Shown: positions 46,799 to 53,883 of the stretch, in pieces
Position numbering within the stretch: position 1 is the first letter of the stretch
Layout of the letters: each line of letters opens with the position of its first letter
Origin: Marinomonas algicola
GTDB taxonomy: Bacteria; Pseudomonadota; Gammaproteobacteria; Pseudomonadales; Marinomonadaceae
Direction of reading: 5' to 3'
Length of the DNA: 64,000 nucleotides
Assembly: GCF_014805825.1 (NCBI RefSeq)
Contig: NZ_CP061941.1
Span: forward strand, 682,001-746,000
Position numbers and translations under genes: made by a program
Notes under the pieces: generated by a model
Databases searched by the model: none
Told to the model about the DNA's origin: nothing
Seen by the model: the letters and a program-made list of their open reading frames with translations, nothing else

Positions 46799-48061
46799 CT
46801 ATTTTTTAAACTCTGGGTAAGCTTCCATACCACATTCTGAAAGGTCTACACCTTCGTATTCTTCTTCCTCTGATACACGAACTCCCATAACCATTTTGAT
46901 AACAGACCAAACAATTAAGCTTGCTATGAATACCCAAAGGAAAATAGTTAATGCACCTGCGATTTGTCCGCCGAATGTTGCGCCGTCATTTGTGAATGGT
47001 ACGGCTAATAGACCCCAAAGACCAACAACACCGTGTACAGAGATGGCACCTACTGGATCATCAATTTTGAGTTTATCGAGAGTCAGAATGGATATAACAA
47101 CGATTAAACCACCGATGGCTCCGATTACGGTTGCACCAAGCGCTGTTGGAGTCGATGGCTCAGCCGTAATCGCGACTAGACCAGCAAGAGCGCCGTTCAA
47201 TAGCATTGTTAAATCGGCTTTACCAAACAAAATACGACCTAATGCTAATGCGGCAATCGCGCCACCTGCTGCCGCTGTATTGGTGTTTAGGAATACCATG
47301 GCAACAGAGTTTGCGTTTGCTATATCGCCTAATTTTAAAACAGAACCACCGTTAAAGCCGAACCAACCCATCCATAAAATGAATGTTCCAAGTGTCGCCA
47401 GTGGTAAATTAGCACCAGGAATAGCACGAACTTCACCGTTAGGACCGTATTTACCTTTACGAGCGCCTAGTAGCAAAACACCTGCTAGAGCCGCCGCGGC
47501 ACCTGCCATGTGCACAATACCTGAACCTGCGAAGTCAGAGAATCCCATGTCACCTAGGTTGTACATACCGAACACATCATTTCCACCCCAAGTCCAAGAA
47601 CCTTCAAGTGGGTAGATAACCGCGGTCATGACAACGGCAAATGCTAAGAATGACCAAAGCTTCATACGTTCAGCAACGGCACCGGATACGATAGACATAG
47701 CGGTCGCTACAAAGACAACTTGGAAGAAGAAGTCAGATGCACCAGAATAAATAGAGCCGCCTTCGAAGCCATCTTCGCGACTCGCAAAGTCACCCAAAGT
47801 CGACGTTACATCAACATCTTGAATACCAGATAAGAACCAAGTACCACCGTACATGATGGAATAACCGCAAACGAGATACATGATGCATGAGATGGCAAAC
47901 AAAGCGACGTTTTTGGTTAAAATTTCTGTTGTATTTTTGCCGCGTACTAAACCGGCTTCTAGCATGGCAAATCCTGCTGCCATCCACATAACTAATGCAC
48001 CACATACCAAAAAGTAGAATGTGTCCATGGCATATTGTAAATGAAAAATTTGATCTTGCAT
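46799..48061 (-). CDS. amtB: Ammonium transporter AmtB
   Basis: The 420-residue channel has eleven membrane helices. The pore histidines lie in SGIVHMAGAAAALAG and ISVHGVVGLWGLL, and MLEAGLVRGKNTTEI is the conserved first loop. It conducts ammonium across the inner membrane and is blocked by the trimeric GlnK protein. It follows glnK by 37 bases, the near-universal pairing. No cleaved signal peptide is obvious, unlike E. coli AmtB. Confidence 0.97.
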   Translation of the reverse strand: MQDQIFHLQYAMDTFYFLVCGALVMWMAAGFAMLEAGLVRGKNTTEILTKNVALFAISCIMYLVCGYSIMYGGTWFLSGIQDVDVTSTLGDFASREDGFEGGSIYSGASDFFFQVVFVATAMSIVSGAVAERMKLWSFLAFAVVMTAVIYPLEGSWTWGGNDVFGMYNLGDMGFSDFAGSGIVHMAGAAAALAGVLLLGARKGKYGPNGEVRAIPGANLPLATLGTFILWMGWFGFNGGSVLKLGDIANANSVAMVFLNTNTAAAGGAIAALALGRILFGKADLTMLLNGALAGLVAITAEPSTPTALGATVIGAIGGLIVVISILTLDKLKIDDPVGAISVHGVVGLWGLLAVPFTNDGATFGGQIAGALTIFLWVFIASLIVWSVIKMVMGVRVSEEEEYEGVDLSECGMEAYPEFKK

Positions 48062-48098
48062 GTTGCGCCCCCCTAAGGCTTATAAAATGGAGACCGTA

Positions 48099-48437
48099 TC
48101 AAACGGCATCTTCACCTGTTTCGCCGGTACGAATTCGAACCGCTTGTTCAAGATTTACGATAAAGATCTTACCGTCACCAATTTTGCCTGTGTTCGCTGC
48201 ACCAGTAATGGCTTCAACAACTTGATCAGTCATGTCATCAGCAATGGCGAGCTCAATTTTTACTTTTGGTAGGAAATCTACAACGTATTCAGCGCCACGA
48301 TATAGCTCGGTATGTCCTTTCTGGCGTCCGAACCCTTTAACTTCTGTTACTGTGATACCCTGCACTCCAATTTCTGAAAGTGCTTCTCTTACATCATCCA
48401 ATTTAAATGGTTTGATGATCGCTGTTATAAGCTTCAT
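48099..48437 (-). CDS. glnK: Nitrogen regulatory P-II protein GlnK
   Basis: The 112-residue PII protein has MKLITAIIKPFKLDDVREAL at the start, the T-loop GHTELYRGAEYVVDFLPK with the uridylylated Tyr51, and the C-terminal signature TGKIGDGKIFI. It senses 2-oxoglutarate and ATP/ADP and controls AmtB and nitrogen assimilation enzymes. Upstream lies a sigma-54 promoter, which fits nitrogen-starvation control. Confidence 0.97.
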   Translation of the reverse strand: MKLITAIIKPFKLDDVREALSEIGVQGITVTEVKGFGRQKGHTELYRGAEYVVDFLPKVKIELAIADDMTDQVVEAITGAANTGKIGDGKIFIVNLEQAVRIRTGETGEDAV

Positions 48438-48500
48438 ACTTACAGTCTCCTTAACAAGTCTGTTGCGTGTCGTCGTTGTAATTCTTAGGTTTCTCTCATA

Positions 48501-48517
48501 TTCAAGGACTGTGCCAA
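48501..48517 (-). promoter_or_regulatory. Sigma-54 promoter of glnK-amtB
   Basis: On the minus strand the sequence TTGGCACAGTCCTTGAA gives the -24 TGGCAC and, with the required five-base spacer, a -12 TTGA (consensus TTGC). It lies 64 bases before the glnK start. Confidence 0.75.
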
Positions 48518-48588
48518 GAATCTGCAGCCCAATAATGACGAGGGTTCTAGCGATTCATGAACTTTCTGATATAAAAAAGGATGGCCGG

Positions 48589-48605
48589 TGCGCTTTTTTC
48601 GTGCG
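48589..48605. promoter_or_regulatory. NtrC-like enhancer site 1
   Basis: TGCGCTTTTTTCGTGCG has the 17-bp spacing and the outer TGC/GTGC words of NtrC sites, about 75 bases upstream of the -24 element. The inner bases match poorly. Confidence 0.4.
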
Positions 48606-48631
48606 GCATCATGGGGAGGAATAGGTATTGG

Positions 48632-48650
48632 GCGCTCTTTTTTTGTGCGT
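48632..48650. promoter_or_regulatory. NtrC-like enhancer site 2
   Basis: GCGCTCTTTTTTTGTGCGT repeats the pattern of site 1 at 43 bases distance, or about four helical turns. Paired sites upstream of glnK are usual for NtrC. The match is imperfect. Confidence 0.35.
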
Positions 48651-48827
48651 TTGTGTTTTTGTCTAGTAATTAAGCGATAAAATAGTCTTTTTAAATAAAA
48701 AACAGACACGAATCTCATTTCAGCTTGTGCTACCATTTGGTTTAAACTTTACCTAACAAATATAGACTTAATATGAATCGTTACATTGTTAACCGTTCCA
48801 AGGTGACCGTAATCAAAAGGCGACAGT

Positions 48828-49064
48828 ATGATTGATCAATTTATAAAACAGTTTGGCTCGGGTCTAGAGCAAGCCGCTACTCAGTTGAGCAAACTTCCAG
48901 CTGAAGAGGTACAACTGCAATTACAGGCGGTCGTAAAGACAACGTTGTCTAAAATGGATTTGGTCAGCCGGGAAGAGTTTGAAATACAAGCGGCCATGTT
49001 GGCGAAATACCGTCAGCGTTTAATTGAACTAGAAGAAAAAGTGAAGCAATTAGAACAAGAGTGA
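48828..49064 (+). CDS. ubiK: Ubiquinone biosynthesis accessory factor UbiK
   Basis: The 78-residue protein has the family pattern: a helical N-terminus (IDQFIKQFGSGLEQA) followed by LVSREEFEIQAAMLAKYR and a C-terminal coiled coil (RLIELEEKVKQLEQE). UbiK (YqiC) assists the aerobic Ubi complex through UbiJ. In related genomes yifB follows closely, but here an extra segment of nearly 5 kb separates them. Confidence 0.92.
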   Translation: MIDQFIKQFGSGLEQAATQLSKLPAEEVQLQLQAVVKTTLSKMDLVSREEFEIQAAMLAKYRQRLIELEEKVKQLEQE

Positions 49065-49129
49065 GGCTTGATTCTGACTGGATTTTGTGAATATAATCCA
49101 TTAAAACGCATCCTAGGAAGGAGGCTAAA

Positions 49130-49261
49130 TTGCTATTTAAATATGAAAGGACTCTATTTTGGCTATTTTTTCGCACCTATTTCACTATACACTTTGGTAT
49201 TGCTGCTCTCTTTTTTTTGTTTTCTTCGCTAAATTTTATGTTCAAAAAAAATCGTATTTGA
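49130..49261 (+). CDS. Small 43-residue membrane ORF overlapping the M16 peptidase start
   Basis: A TTG lies five bases after a strong AAGGAGG and opens a 43-codon frame with a basic start (MLFKYER), a long aromatic hydrophobic stretch (about residues 8-37) and a basic end (MFKKNRI). Its TGA shares a base with the ATG at 49261 of the peptidase gene (TGATG), which would allow coupled re-initiation. An A8 tract (49244-49251) falls in its last codons. One extra A would fuse this frame to the peptidase. I recognise no family. It may be a leader peptide, the true N-terminus in another tract-length state, or chance. Confidence 0.45.
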   Translation: MLFKYERTLFWLFFRTYFTIHFGIAALFFLFSSLNFMFKKNRI

Positions 49262-52071
49262 TGGCGTTTTGTTGGTTATTATTAATACCAGCCTTTACCA
49301 CAGCGTGCGTCGGCTCACAGAAAACACCCGATGAGACGATAGCGGCAGACTCTGATTCAGACTCCATTAAAGTAACCAAAAACGATTCAAATATAGACAC
49401 CTTTACCTTAGATAATGGCTTAGACATTATTTTATGGCCAAGAAACAGCGACTCGGCGACATTTAGACTATTGGTTCACAGTGGCAGTTTACAAGAAAAT
49501 GATGATCAGCTTGGCCACGCTCATTTTGTTGAGCATATGGCCTTCAATCAACTAAATGACAAAGGTGAGCGCCCAATTCAGGAGCAATTAGATGCGTTGG
49601 GATTGAATATGGGCAAGCACGCAAATGCCTATACGTATTTCGATCATACAGAATATAGCTTATCCATTAAGCAGAACGACTCAACTAAAAGCCTTCAAGC
49701 GTTAGAATTACTCAGTAACTTTGCGTTTAATACTCATTTTGATTATCAAGAAGTTGAAAAAGAAAAGCCCATTATTATTGAAGAGTGGCGTTTAAGAGAC
49801 CCTAATAATGATTCTATTTCTCAGCAATTAGTGAATGACATTCTTGAAGACAGCTACTACTCCAAGCGTTTTCCTATTGGCACTTTAAAGCATATTAAAA
49901 ACACAACAGCAGAATCGCTTCAGGTGTTTTATTCAGATCACTATCGTGCCGATAACGCAACATTGATCATTACAGGTAATATCGATCGGAATAAAATTAA
50001 ACAGCGTATTCAAGAGCGCTTTCAAGGTTGGAGATCATCGGGTAAAGGTAAGTCATCTCGCTTTGACTTACCTAAGGCAAACAATACAGGCGTTGCTATC
50101 TATACTGATGAAACGATTAATAAGCATGTCGTAACACGTTCCCATACATTCGAAAAATCGTTTTTTAACAGTCAATCAGGCCTTATTCAAAAGGATCAGC
50201 TAAGCGCTCTCATCGCTATTTTTAATGATAGGGTTAAACATCGTTTGGTGGAAACTCAGGGGAATGTGTCATCCATTTTTGCTGAATTCGTGTCTGACCC
50301 TGCAATTTATCGAACGAGTCTTAACTTTACCTCCATGAGTAATGCCGATGGTGTTCCGCAAGCCAGTCAGATCATAACAGAAGAAATCGCTAAAATGATT
50401 AAATATGGTGTGTATGGCAAGGAGTGGTTTGCTTGGCGTAAAACAAGATTGAATCGTCTTTCTGATGATTTTAATGCTCCTGATTATCTGGCTTATGTGG
50501 CGTCACAATATGCATTAAATAATGGGGTTATGCTAAGTGAGAAACACTACGTACGTTTACTTAACGATGCACACTTAAATACAGAGCTAGTCGATCTACA
50601 AAAATTGGCGAAGACCTTTTTCTCCCTCCCTAGTAACGTTATTTTGATGCATAAGCGAGGTCAACCGGCACCTTCAAAAGACGTGCTCTTAAGTTATTTT
50701 TCAAGTTCCACCAAGCCTATTCTGCCGATTAAAGCCGTTGTAAAAGACATTCACTGGCCGCTATCGAAAGCGCCTGGAAGCATTCTGCAAAAAACAAACC
50801 TTACGAATGGGATTGTTGAGTATCGGTTAAGTAATGGTTTGATGGTACGCCTTTATGAAACACAACAAGAGCAAAATAATGTCGCTTTGCAACTGGTTGG
50901 TTTAGGTGGACTTAATGAAATGCCTGAAGACGATGTCTTGGCAGCACGCTTAGCTACGTCTGTTATGGGGGCCAGTGGCTTAAGAGACATGACAGGATCG
51001 GAGCTAAAAGATTGGTTGTCTAACACTGATGTTGGTTTATCTCATCATTTTACTTTTAATTCGAGAGAGTTAGAGATGCGCTCTTCTACGGAAGATCTGG
51101 CTGTATTATTAAGGCTTATGCATGTTGCATTAACAGAAGTGAAAGTTGATCCAAACGTATTTGCCCATATTCAGAAATTAAATTTAGATCAACTGCAACA
51201 AATGAGCCAGACGCCCACAAATGACTTCACTTTACGTGCGGAGTCGGTACTAACAAACAACGACCCAGCCTTTCGTCGTATGACAGCGGCTGAAGTATCA
51301 AACATCGATGCTGAACGAATGACTACTATCTACGAAACGTATTTTAAGGGAACACAAAACTACGTTTTAACCCTTGTTGGCGATGTTACGCCTGAACAGT
51401 TAGAACCTCTATTAATTCACTCTGTCGCGAATATTCCTCAAACAGAAGCGCAAAGAGGCATGCCCAGAGACAACCCTATCGCTCCTCAATCTATCACTGT
51501 TGAAGGCGATGGATCAAACGTGAAGGCAACAGGCGTGACCATTATCAAAACATTGCCTAAACACGCATTTGCAGATGATTTTCATCCAGATGTCTCTTGG
51601 ATTCAACAGCATTTTAATAAAGTCTTGTTTAACGAAATACGGGAAGAGCAAGGACTTGTATACGCTATCAATGTGACTGTTGAAGGAACGAACCCTGCTT
51701 CAACGGCTTACTCTCTTAGAATCGACTTTTCAACGGACCCTAGTAAGGCGAAGCAGGTTGTTAAGGAAATTAATAAGGTCTTATTGAACGCCTCTGATGC
51801 GAAACCGACAACCGATGAATTAAGGAAAGCTATAATAGAAAAACGTCAACAATATGTTAAAGAGCTCGATGACATAAAGACATTGTCTGTATTACTTGCG
51901 GGCGCCGAGTTTCAAGGCTTTACCTTAGACACTATTTTTTCGGCTGAAGACTATATCCCTCAAACAAACAGTCAATCGACGCATACTCTTATGATAACGC
52001 TGTTGTCTGAGGAAAGTATCGACACCACTTTTATTTTAAACCCTTTAATAAAAACAACGGATGACAGTTGA
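49261..52071 (+). CDS. M16-family zinc metallopeptidase, lipoprotein (PqqL-like)
   Basis: From the ATG at 49261 the product has 936 residues: a hydrophobic N-terminus ending TTAC, a lipobox-like site, then two M16 units. The zinc site is inverted HxxEH in GHAHFVEHMAFNQ, with the third ligand expected in EKEKPIIIEEWRLRD. The second unit, from about residue 520, lacks HxxEH, as is normal. The start is uncertain. This ATG leaves no basic residues in the signal, while a TTG at 49159 with AAAGGA upstream gives 970 residues with Lys-Lys before the core. An ATG at 49238 would give MFKKKSYLM only if the A8 tract were A9. It probably degrades peptides in the periplasm. Confidence 0.85.
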   Translation: MAFCWLLLIPAFTTACVGSQKTPDETIAADSDSDSIKVTKNDSNIDTFTLDNGLDIILWPRNSDSATFRLLVHSGSLQENDDQLGHAHFVEHMAFNQLNDKGERPIQEQLDALGLNMGKHANAYTYFDHTEYSLSIKQNDSTKSLQALELLSNFAFNTHFDYQEVEKEKPIIIEEWRLRDPNNDSISQQLVNDILEDSYYSKRFPIGTLKHIKNTTAESLQVFYSDHYRADNATLIITGNIDRNKIKQRIQERFQGWRSSGKGKSSRFDLPKANNTGVAIYTDETINKHVVTRSHTFEKSFFNSQSGLIQKDQLSALIAIFNDRVKHRLVETQGNVSSIFAEFVSDPAIYRTSLNFTSMSNADGVPQASQIITEEIAKMIKYGVYGKEWFAWRKTRLNRLSDDFNAPDYLAYVASQYALNNGVMLSEKHYVRLLNDAHLNTELVDLQKLAKTFFSLPSNVILMHKRGQPAPSKDVLLSYFSSSTKPILPIKAVVKDIHWPLSKAPGSILQKTNLTNGIVEYRLSNGLMVRLYETQQEQNNVALQLVGLGGLNEMPEDDVLAARLATSVMGASGLRDMTGSELKDWLSNTDVGLSHHFTFNSRELEMRSSTEDLAVLLRLMHVALTEVKVDPNVFAHIQKLNLDQLQQMSQTPTNDFTLRAESVLTNNDPAFRRMTAAEVSNIDAERMTTIYETYFKGTQNYVLTLVGDVTPEQLEPLLIHSVANIPQTEAQRGMPRDNPIAPQSITVEGDGSNVKATGVTIIKTLPKHAFADDFHPDVSWIQQHFNKVLFNEIREEQGLVYAINVTVEGTNPASTAYSLRIDFSTDPSKAKQVVKEINKVLLNASDAKPTTDELRKAIIEKRQQYVKELDDIKTLSVLLAGAEFQGFTLDTIFSAEDYIPQTNSQSTHTLMITLLSEESIDTTFILNPLIKTTDDS
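52015..52043 (+). repeat. 29-bp direct repeat, copy 1 (inside M16 3' end)
   Basis: This is identical to 53438-53466. It starts AGTATCGACACC and ends TTTTAAACCC, and encodes SIDTTFILNP in the peptidase. The two copies bracket the glycine-rich and DUF2927-like genes, 1,423 bases apart. Confidence 0.9.
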
Positions 52072-52225
52072 TTAGATGGATGTATATTTCAGGTGTCAAT
52101 ATTTAAATAACGTTGCGCTAGAATGAGTGCATTGAGCAGACAGTAATTATAAAAAAAGTCTTCGATTAGTGGATATTAAAAGGAATTAACGATTCGATAG
52201 GAGTAGAAGCGCTCCTATTACAAGC

Positions 52226-52254
52226 AAGTGACCTCTATATGAGAGTCACTTTTT
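52226..52254 (+). terminator. Terminator after the M16 peptidase gene
   Basis: AAGTGACCTCT and AGAGTCACTT pair around a short ATATG loop and run into TTTT. A smaller hairpin (ATAGGAG / CTCCTAT, 52197-52218) precedes it. It would insulate the next gene, whose promoter is not apparent. Confidence 0.75.
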
Positions 52255-52291
52255 AAATGTGAATTAAACACACAATAAAGGAGTATTGATT

Positions 52292-52669
52292 ATGTCACGT
52301 ATATATAAACAGGCCAATATCATTGGAGTTAATACACTAATGGGTATGGCATTTGGTGGTGGTGGTGGTGGTGGTGGTGGTGGTGGTGGTGGTGGTGGTG
52401 GTGGTGTATCAATGGCTCAACATGATTATGCGTCAGCTATGAAAGAGGCTGGTTGGGGTTACACTCCAGACTATAGTATTTCAGGGAAAGATGGATATAT
52501 GTCTTCATCAACAAGCTCTACCACAACATCATCATGTCTCTACGCTGGTCAAGGCGGTAATAGTGTTCAGACATGCGTGAACAGTGACGGTTCAACCTCA
52601 GTTACAATTTGTGCTGGGACTATGACTCCTGCTGGAATTCAGTCTTGTTCTACAACAACCTATAAGTAA
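52292..52669 (+). CDS. Glycine-tract, cysteine-containing small protein of unknown function
   Basis: The start is the ATG at 52292, eight bases after AAGGAG, giving 125 residues. A 22-residue N-terminal part (SRIYKQANIIGVNTLMGMAF) runs into 17 consecutive glycines, then a Ser/Thr-rich region with four cysteines (SSCLYAG, VQTCVN, VTICAG, IQSCST) and a short Lys end. There is no classical signal peptide. The Met-Ala-Phe-Gly-Gly junction and the poly-Gly spacer recall double-glycine leaders and microcin B17, but no heterocycle or peptidase-containing exporter genes are adjacent. I recognise no family. The protein could be surface-exposed, disulfide-bonded or processed. It lies between the 29-bp repeats. 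Confidence 0.75.
   Translation: MSRIYKQANIIGVNTLMGMAFGGGGGGGGGGGGGGGGGVSMAQHDYASAMKEAGWGYTPDYSISGKDGYMSSSTSSTTTSSCLYAGQGGNSVQTCVNSDGSTSVTICAGTMTPAGIQSCSTTTYK
52355..52405 (+). repeat. (GGT)17 trinucleotide microsatellite
   Basis: Seventeen uninterrupted GGT codons encode polyglycine. The identical codon use shows recent slippage-prone expansion rather than selected amino-acid composition alone. Length changes stay in frame, so they would alter linker length only. Confidence 0.95.
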
Positions 52670-52719
52670 TGAAAACAGCCTAACATCATGTGGTGTTAGG
52701 CTAGTTTACAGGGGAAATA

Positions 52720-53388
52720 ATGATTCATTTTATCTTTTTATTATTGTTAATTTTTATTTCTAGTATGGCTAATTCTGATGATGTAAATGAAAAATTCAAT
52801 GCTGTTGACTTTTTCATAGAGGAGAAGGCTTTTGGGGGACGAAAACATTTCTTAAAATGGAATTATCCAGTCGGTATTTTTTTTACAGGAGAGCTGAGGG
52901 AGGAAAAAATATTTCTAAGGTCTGTGGAAAGTATTGAAAAGATTGCCGCTTTAGACATCTACTCAATATCTAAAAATAAAAGCACAATAAATGTTTTGTT
53001 CTCAAAAAAACATGAGGGTTTATCTGGTTTTTTACCTCCTTATCAGGTTGATAATTTTGATTATAATCAAACTTGCTTGGTATGGTTGGACCATAAACAA
53101 AACGTAGCCATCATTGATCTGTTTGATACCCGTCCCGAGAGAGTAATAGTAAGTGTAGACTCAGATAAAATTCGCGAGGATAGGTGCCTTCCAGAATATC
53201 TTGCTAGAGCCACATTCTTCATCCCATACTTAAGTGATAAATGGGAGCATGAGTCAATCTTTTCCATTAGCTCAATATTAGAGCATTCGTCTGAAATTGA
53301 CCGTGAAGTTATTCGATTTATAGCCAGTGATCTAGTCAAAAATGGGGATCATATTGATAACCTTTACAAAAGTAGAATGAAAAAATGA
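52720..53388 (+). CDS. Exported DUF2927-like protein
   Basis: The 222-residue product has an N-terminal signal peptide (MIHFIFLLLLIFISSMANS). Its layout resembles DUF2927: a strand with KWNYPVGIFFTG, a central STINVLFSKKHEG, then a cysteine block DRCLPEYLARATFFIPY and SIFSISSILEHSSEIDREVI. This is recall by pattern, not a search result. The gene is markedly AT-rich, with frequent ATA and AGA codons, unlike the flanking housekeeping genes, which suggests acquisition. It follows the glycine-tract gene by 50 bases, probably in one transcript, and lies within the direct repeats. Confidence 0.6.
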   Translation: MIHFIFLLLLIFISSMANSDDVNEKFNAVDFFIEEKAFGGRKHFLKWNYPVGIFFTGELREEKIFLRSVESIEKIAALDIYSISKNKSTINVLFSKKHEGLSGFLPPYQVDNFDYNQTCLVWLDHKQNVAIIDLFDTRPERVIVSVDSDKIREDRCLPEYLARATFFIPYLSDKWEHESIFSISSILEHSSEIDREVIRFIASDLVKNGDHIDNLYKSRMKK

Positions 53389-53437
53389 AATTTGGGGGTG
53401 TAATTTAGCGGTACTTTGATCGTTTCTGCCGACAAAC

Positions 53438-53466
53438 AGTATCGACACCACTTTTATTTTAAACCC
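53438..53466 (+). repeat. 29-bp direct repeat, copy 2
   Basis: This exact copy of 52015-52043 is followed by TAA in the matching frame, so it looks like a second, truncated end of the M16 gene. Similarity continues weakly downstream (TAATGAAA against TAATAAAA). This fits a duplicated attachment-like site or a deletion scar after tandem duplication. Confidence 0.9.
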
Positions 53467-53507
53467 GTAATGAAAGGCTATAGATGTTCGATGGTTAAAG
53501 GGGCGCT

Positions 53508-53732
53508 TTACTTCCAACCCATTAACCAGTGAGCTTCTTGCTTAAGGTCTTGCCAATCAAGAATGAACTGACGCTTACTAAAAACGGATTCTAAAATGCA
53601 TTGCACGATGGCTTCATTTTCATCTTTAACCAGTTTCACCACAATAAAGTGCTTTTCCTTATTTTTTGGTGTTACGGCTGTCCATTTGCTAAGGTACAGC
53701 TTATTTGGGTTAATTCTAATCATTGTGTCCAA
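53508..53732 (-). CDS. TIGR02450-family Trp-rich small protein
   Basis: The 74-residue protein contains INPNKLYLSKWTAVTPKNKEKHFIV near the N-terminus and DWQDLKQEAHWLMGWK at the end, the pattern of the small conserved Trp-rich family. Function unknown. The ATG at 53723 could be used instead of the one at 53732. It converges on the repeat-flanked islet and is divergent from yifB. Confidence 0.82.
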   Translation of the reverse strand: MDTMIRINPNKLYLSKWTAVTPKNKEKHFIVVKLVKDENEAIVQCILESVFSKRQFILDWQDLKQEAHWLMGWK

Positions 53733-53883
53733 TCCACTATTTTTTGGGTTATGTTTAACATGATTTATTCATCTCTATACGAAGACAGGCGTGTTTTGGT
53801 TCAATGGCATCATGAGTGAGTTATAGCAGCAATTAATCTTCAATCACAATCAATCTAAACAAGTATTCGATCAAGGAGTGATC

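Larger units (their letters stand above)
48438..48827. other. Divergent intergenic region glnK / ubiK
   Basis: It contains the sigma-54 element and two NtrC-like sites listed separately, and near its other end the ubiK promoter (not confidently located). A minus-strand frame at 48485-48736 lacks a ribosome site and family features, so I do not call it a gene. Confidence 0.6.

Noticed and set aside
46896..47615. Long open frame (239 codons) on the plus strand
   Set aside because: It lies wholly antisense to amtB, is rich in Pro/Ala from complementary codons and has no family features or ribosome site.
48485..48736. 83-codon minus-strand frame upstream of glnK
   Set aside because: It covers the sigma-54 promoter and NtrC-like sites, has no ribosome site and a low-complexity basic composition.
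52355..52405. GGT tract as an on/off contingency locus
   Set aside because: The repeat unit is three bases, so length change cannot shift the frame.
52292..52669. Calling the glycine-tract protein a microcin B17-type thiazole/oxazole peptide
   Set aside because: Cysteines are few and not adjacent to the glycine tract, and no cyclodehydratase, dehydrogenase or dedicated immunity gene is visible.
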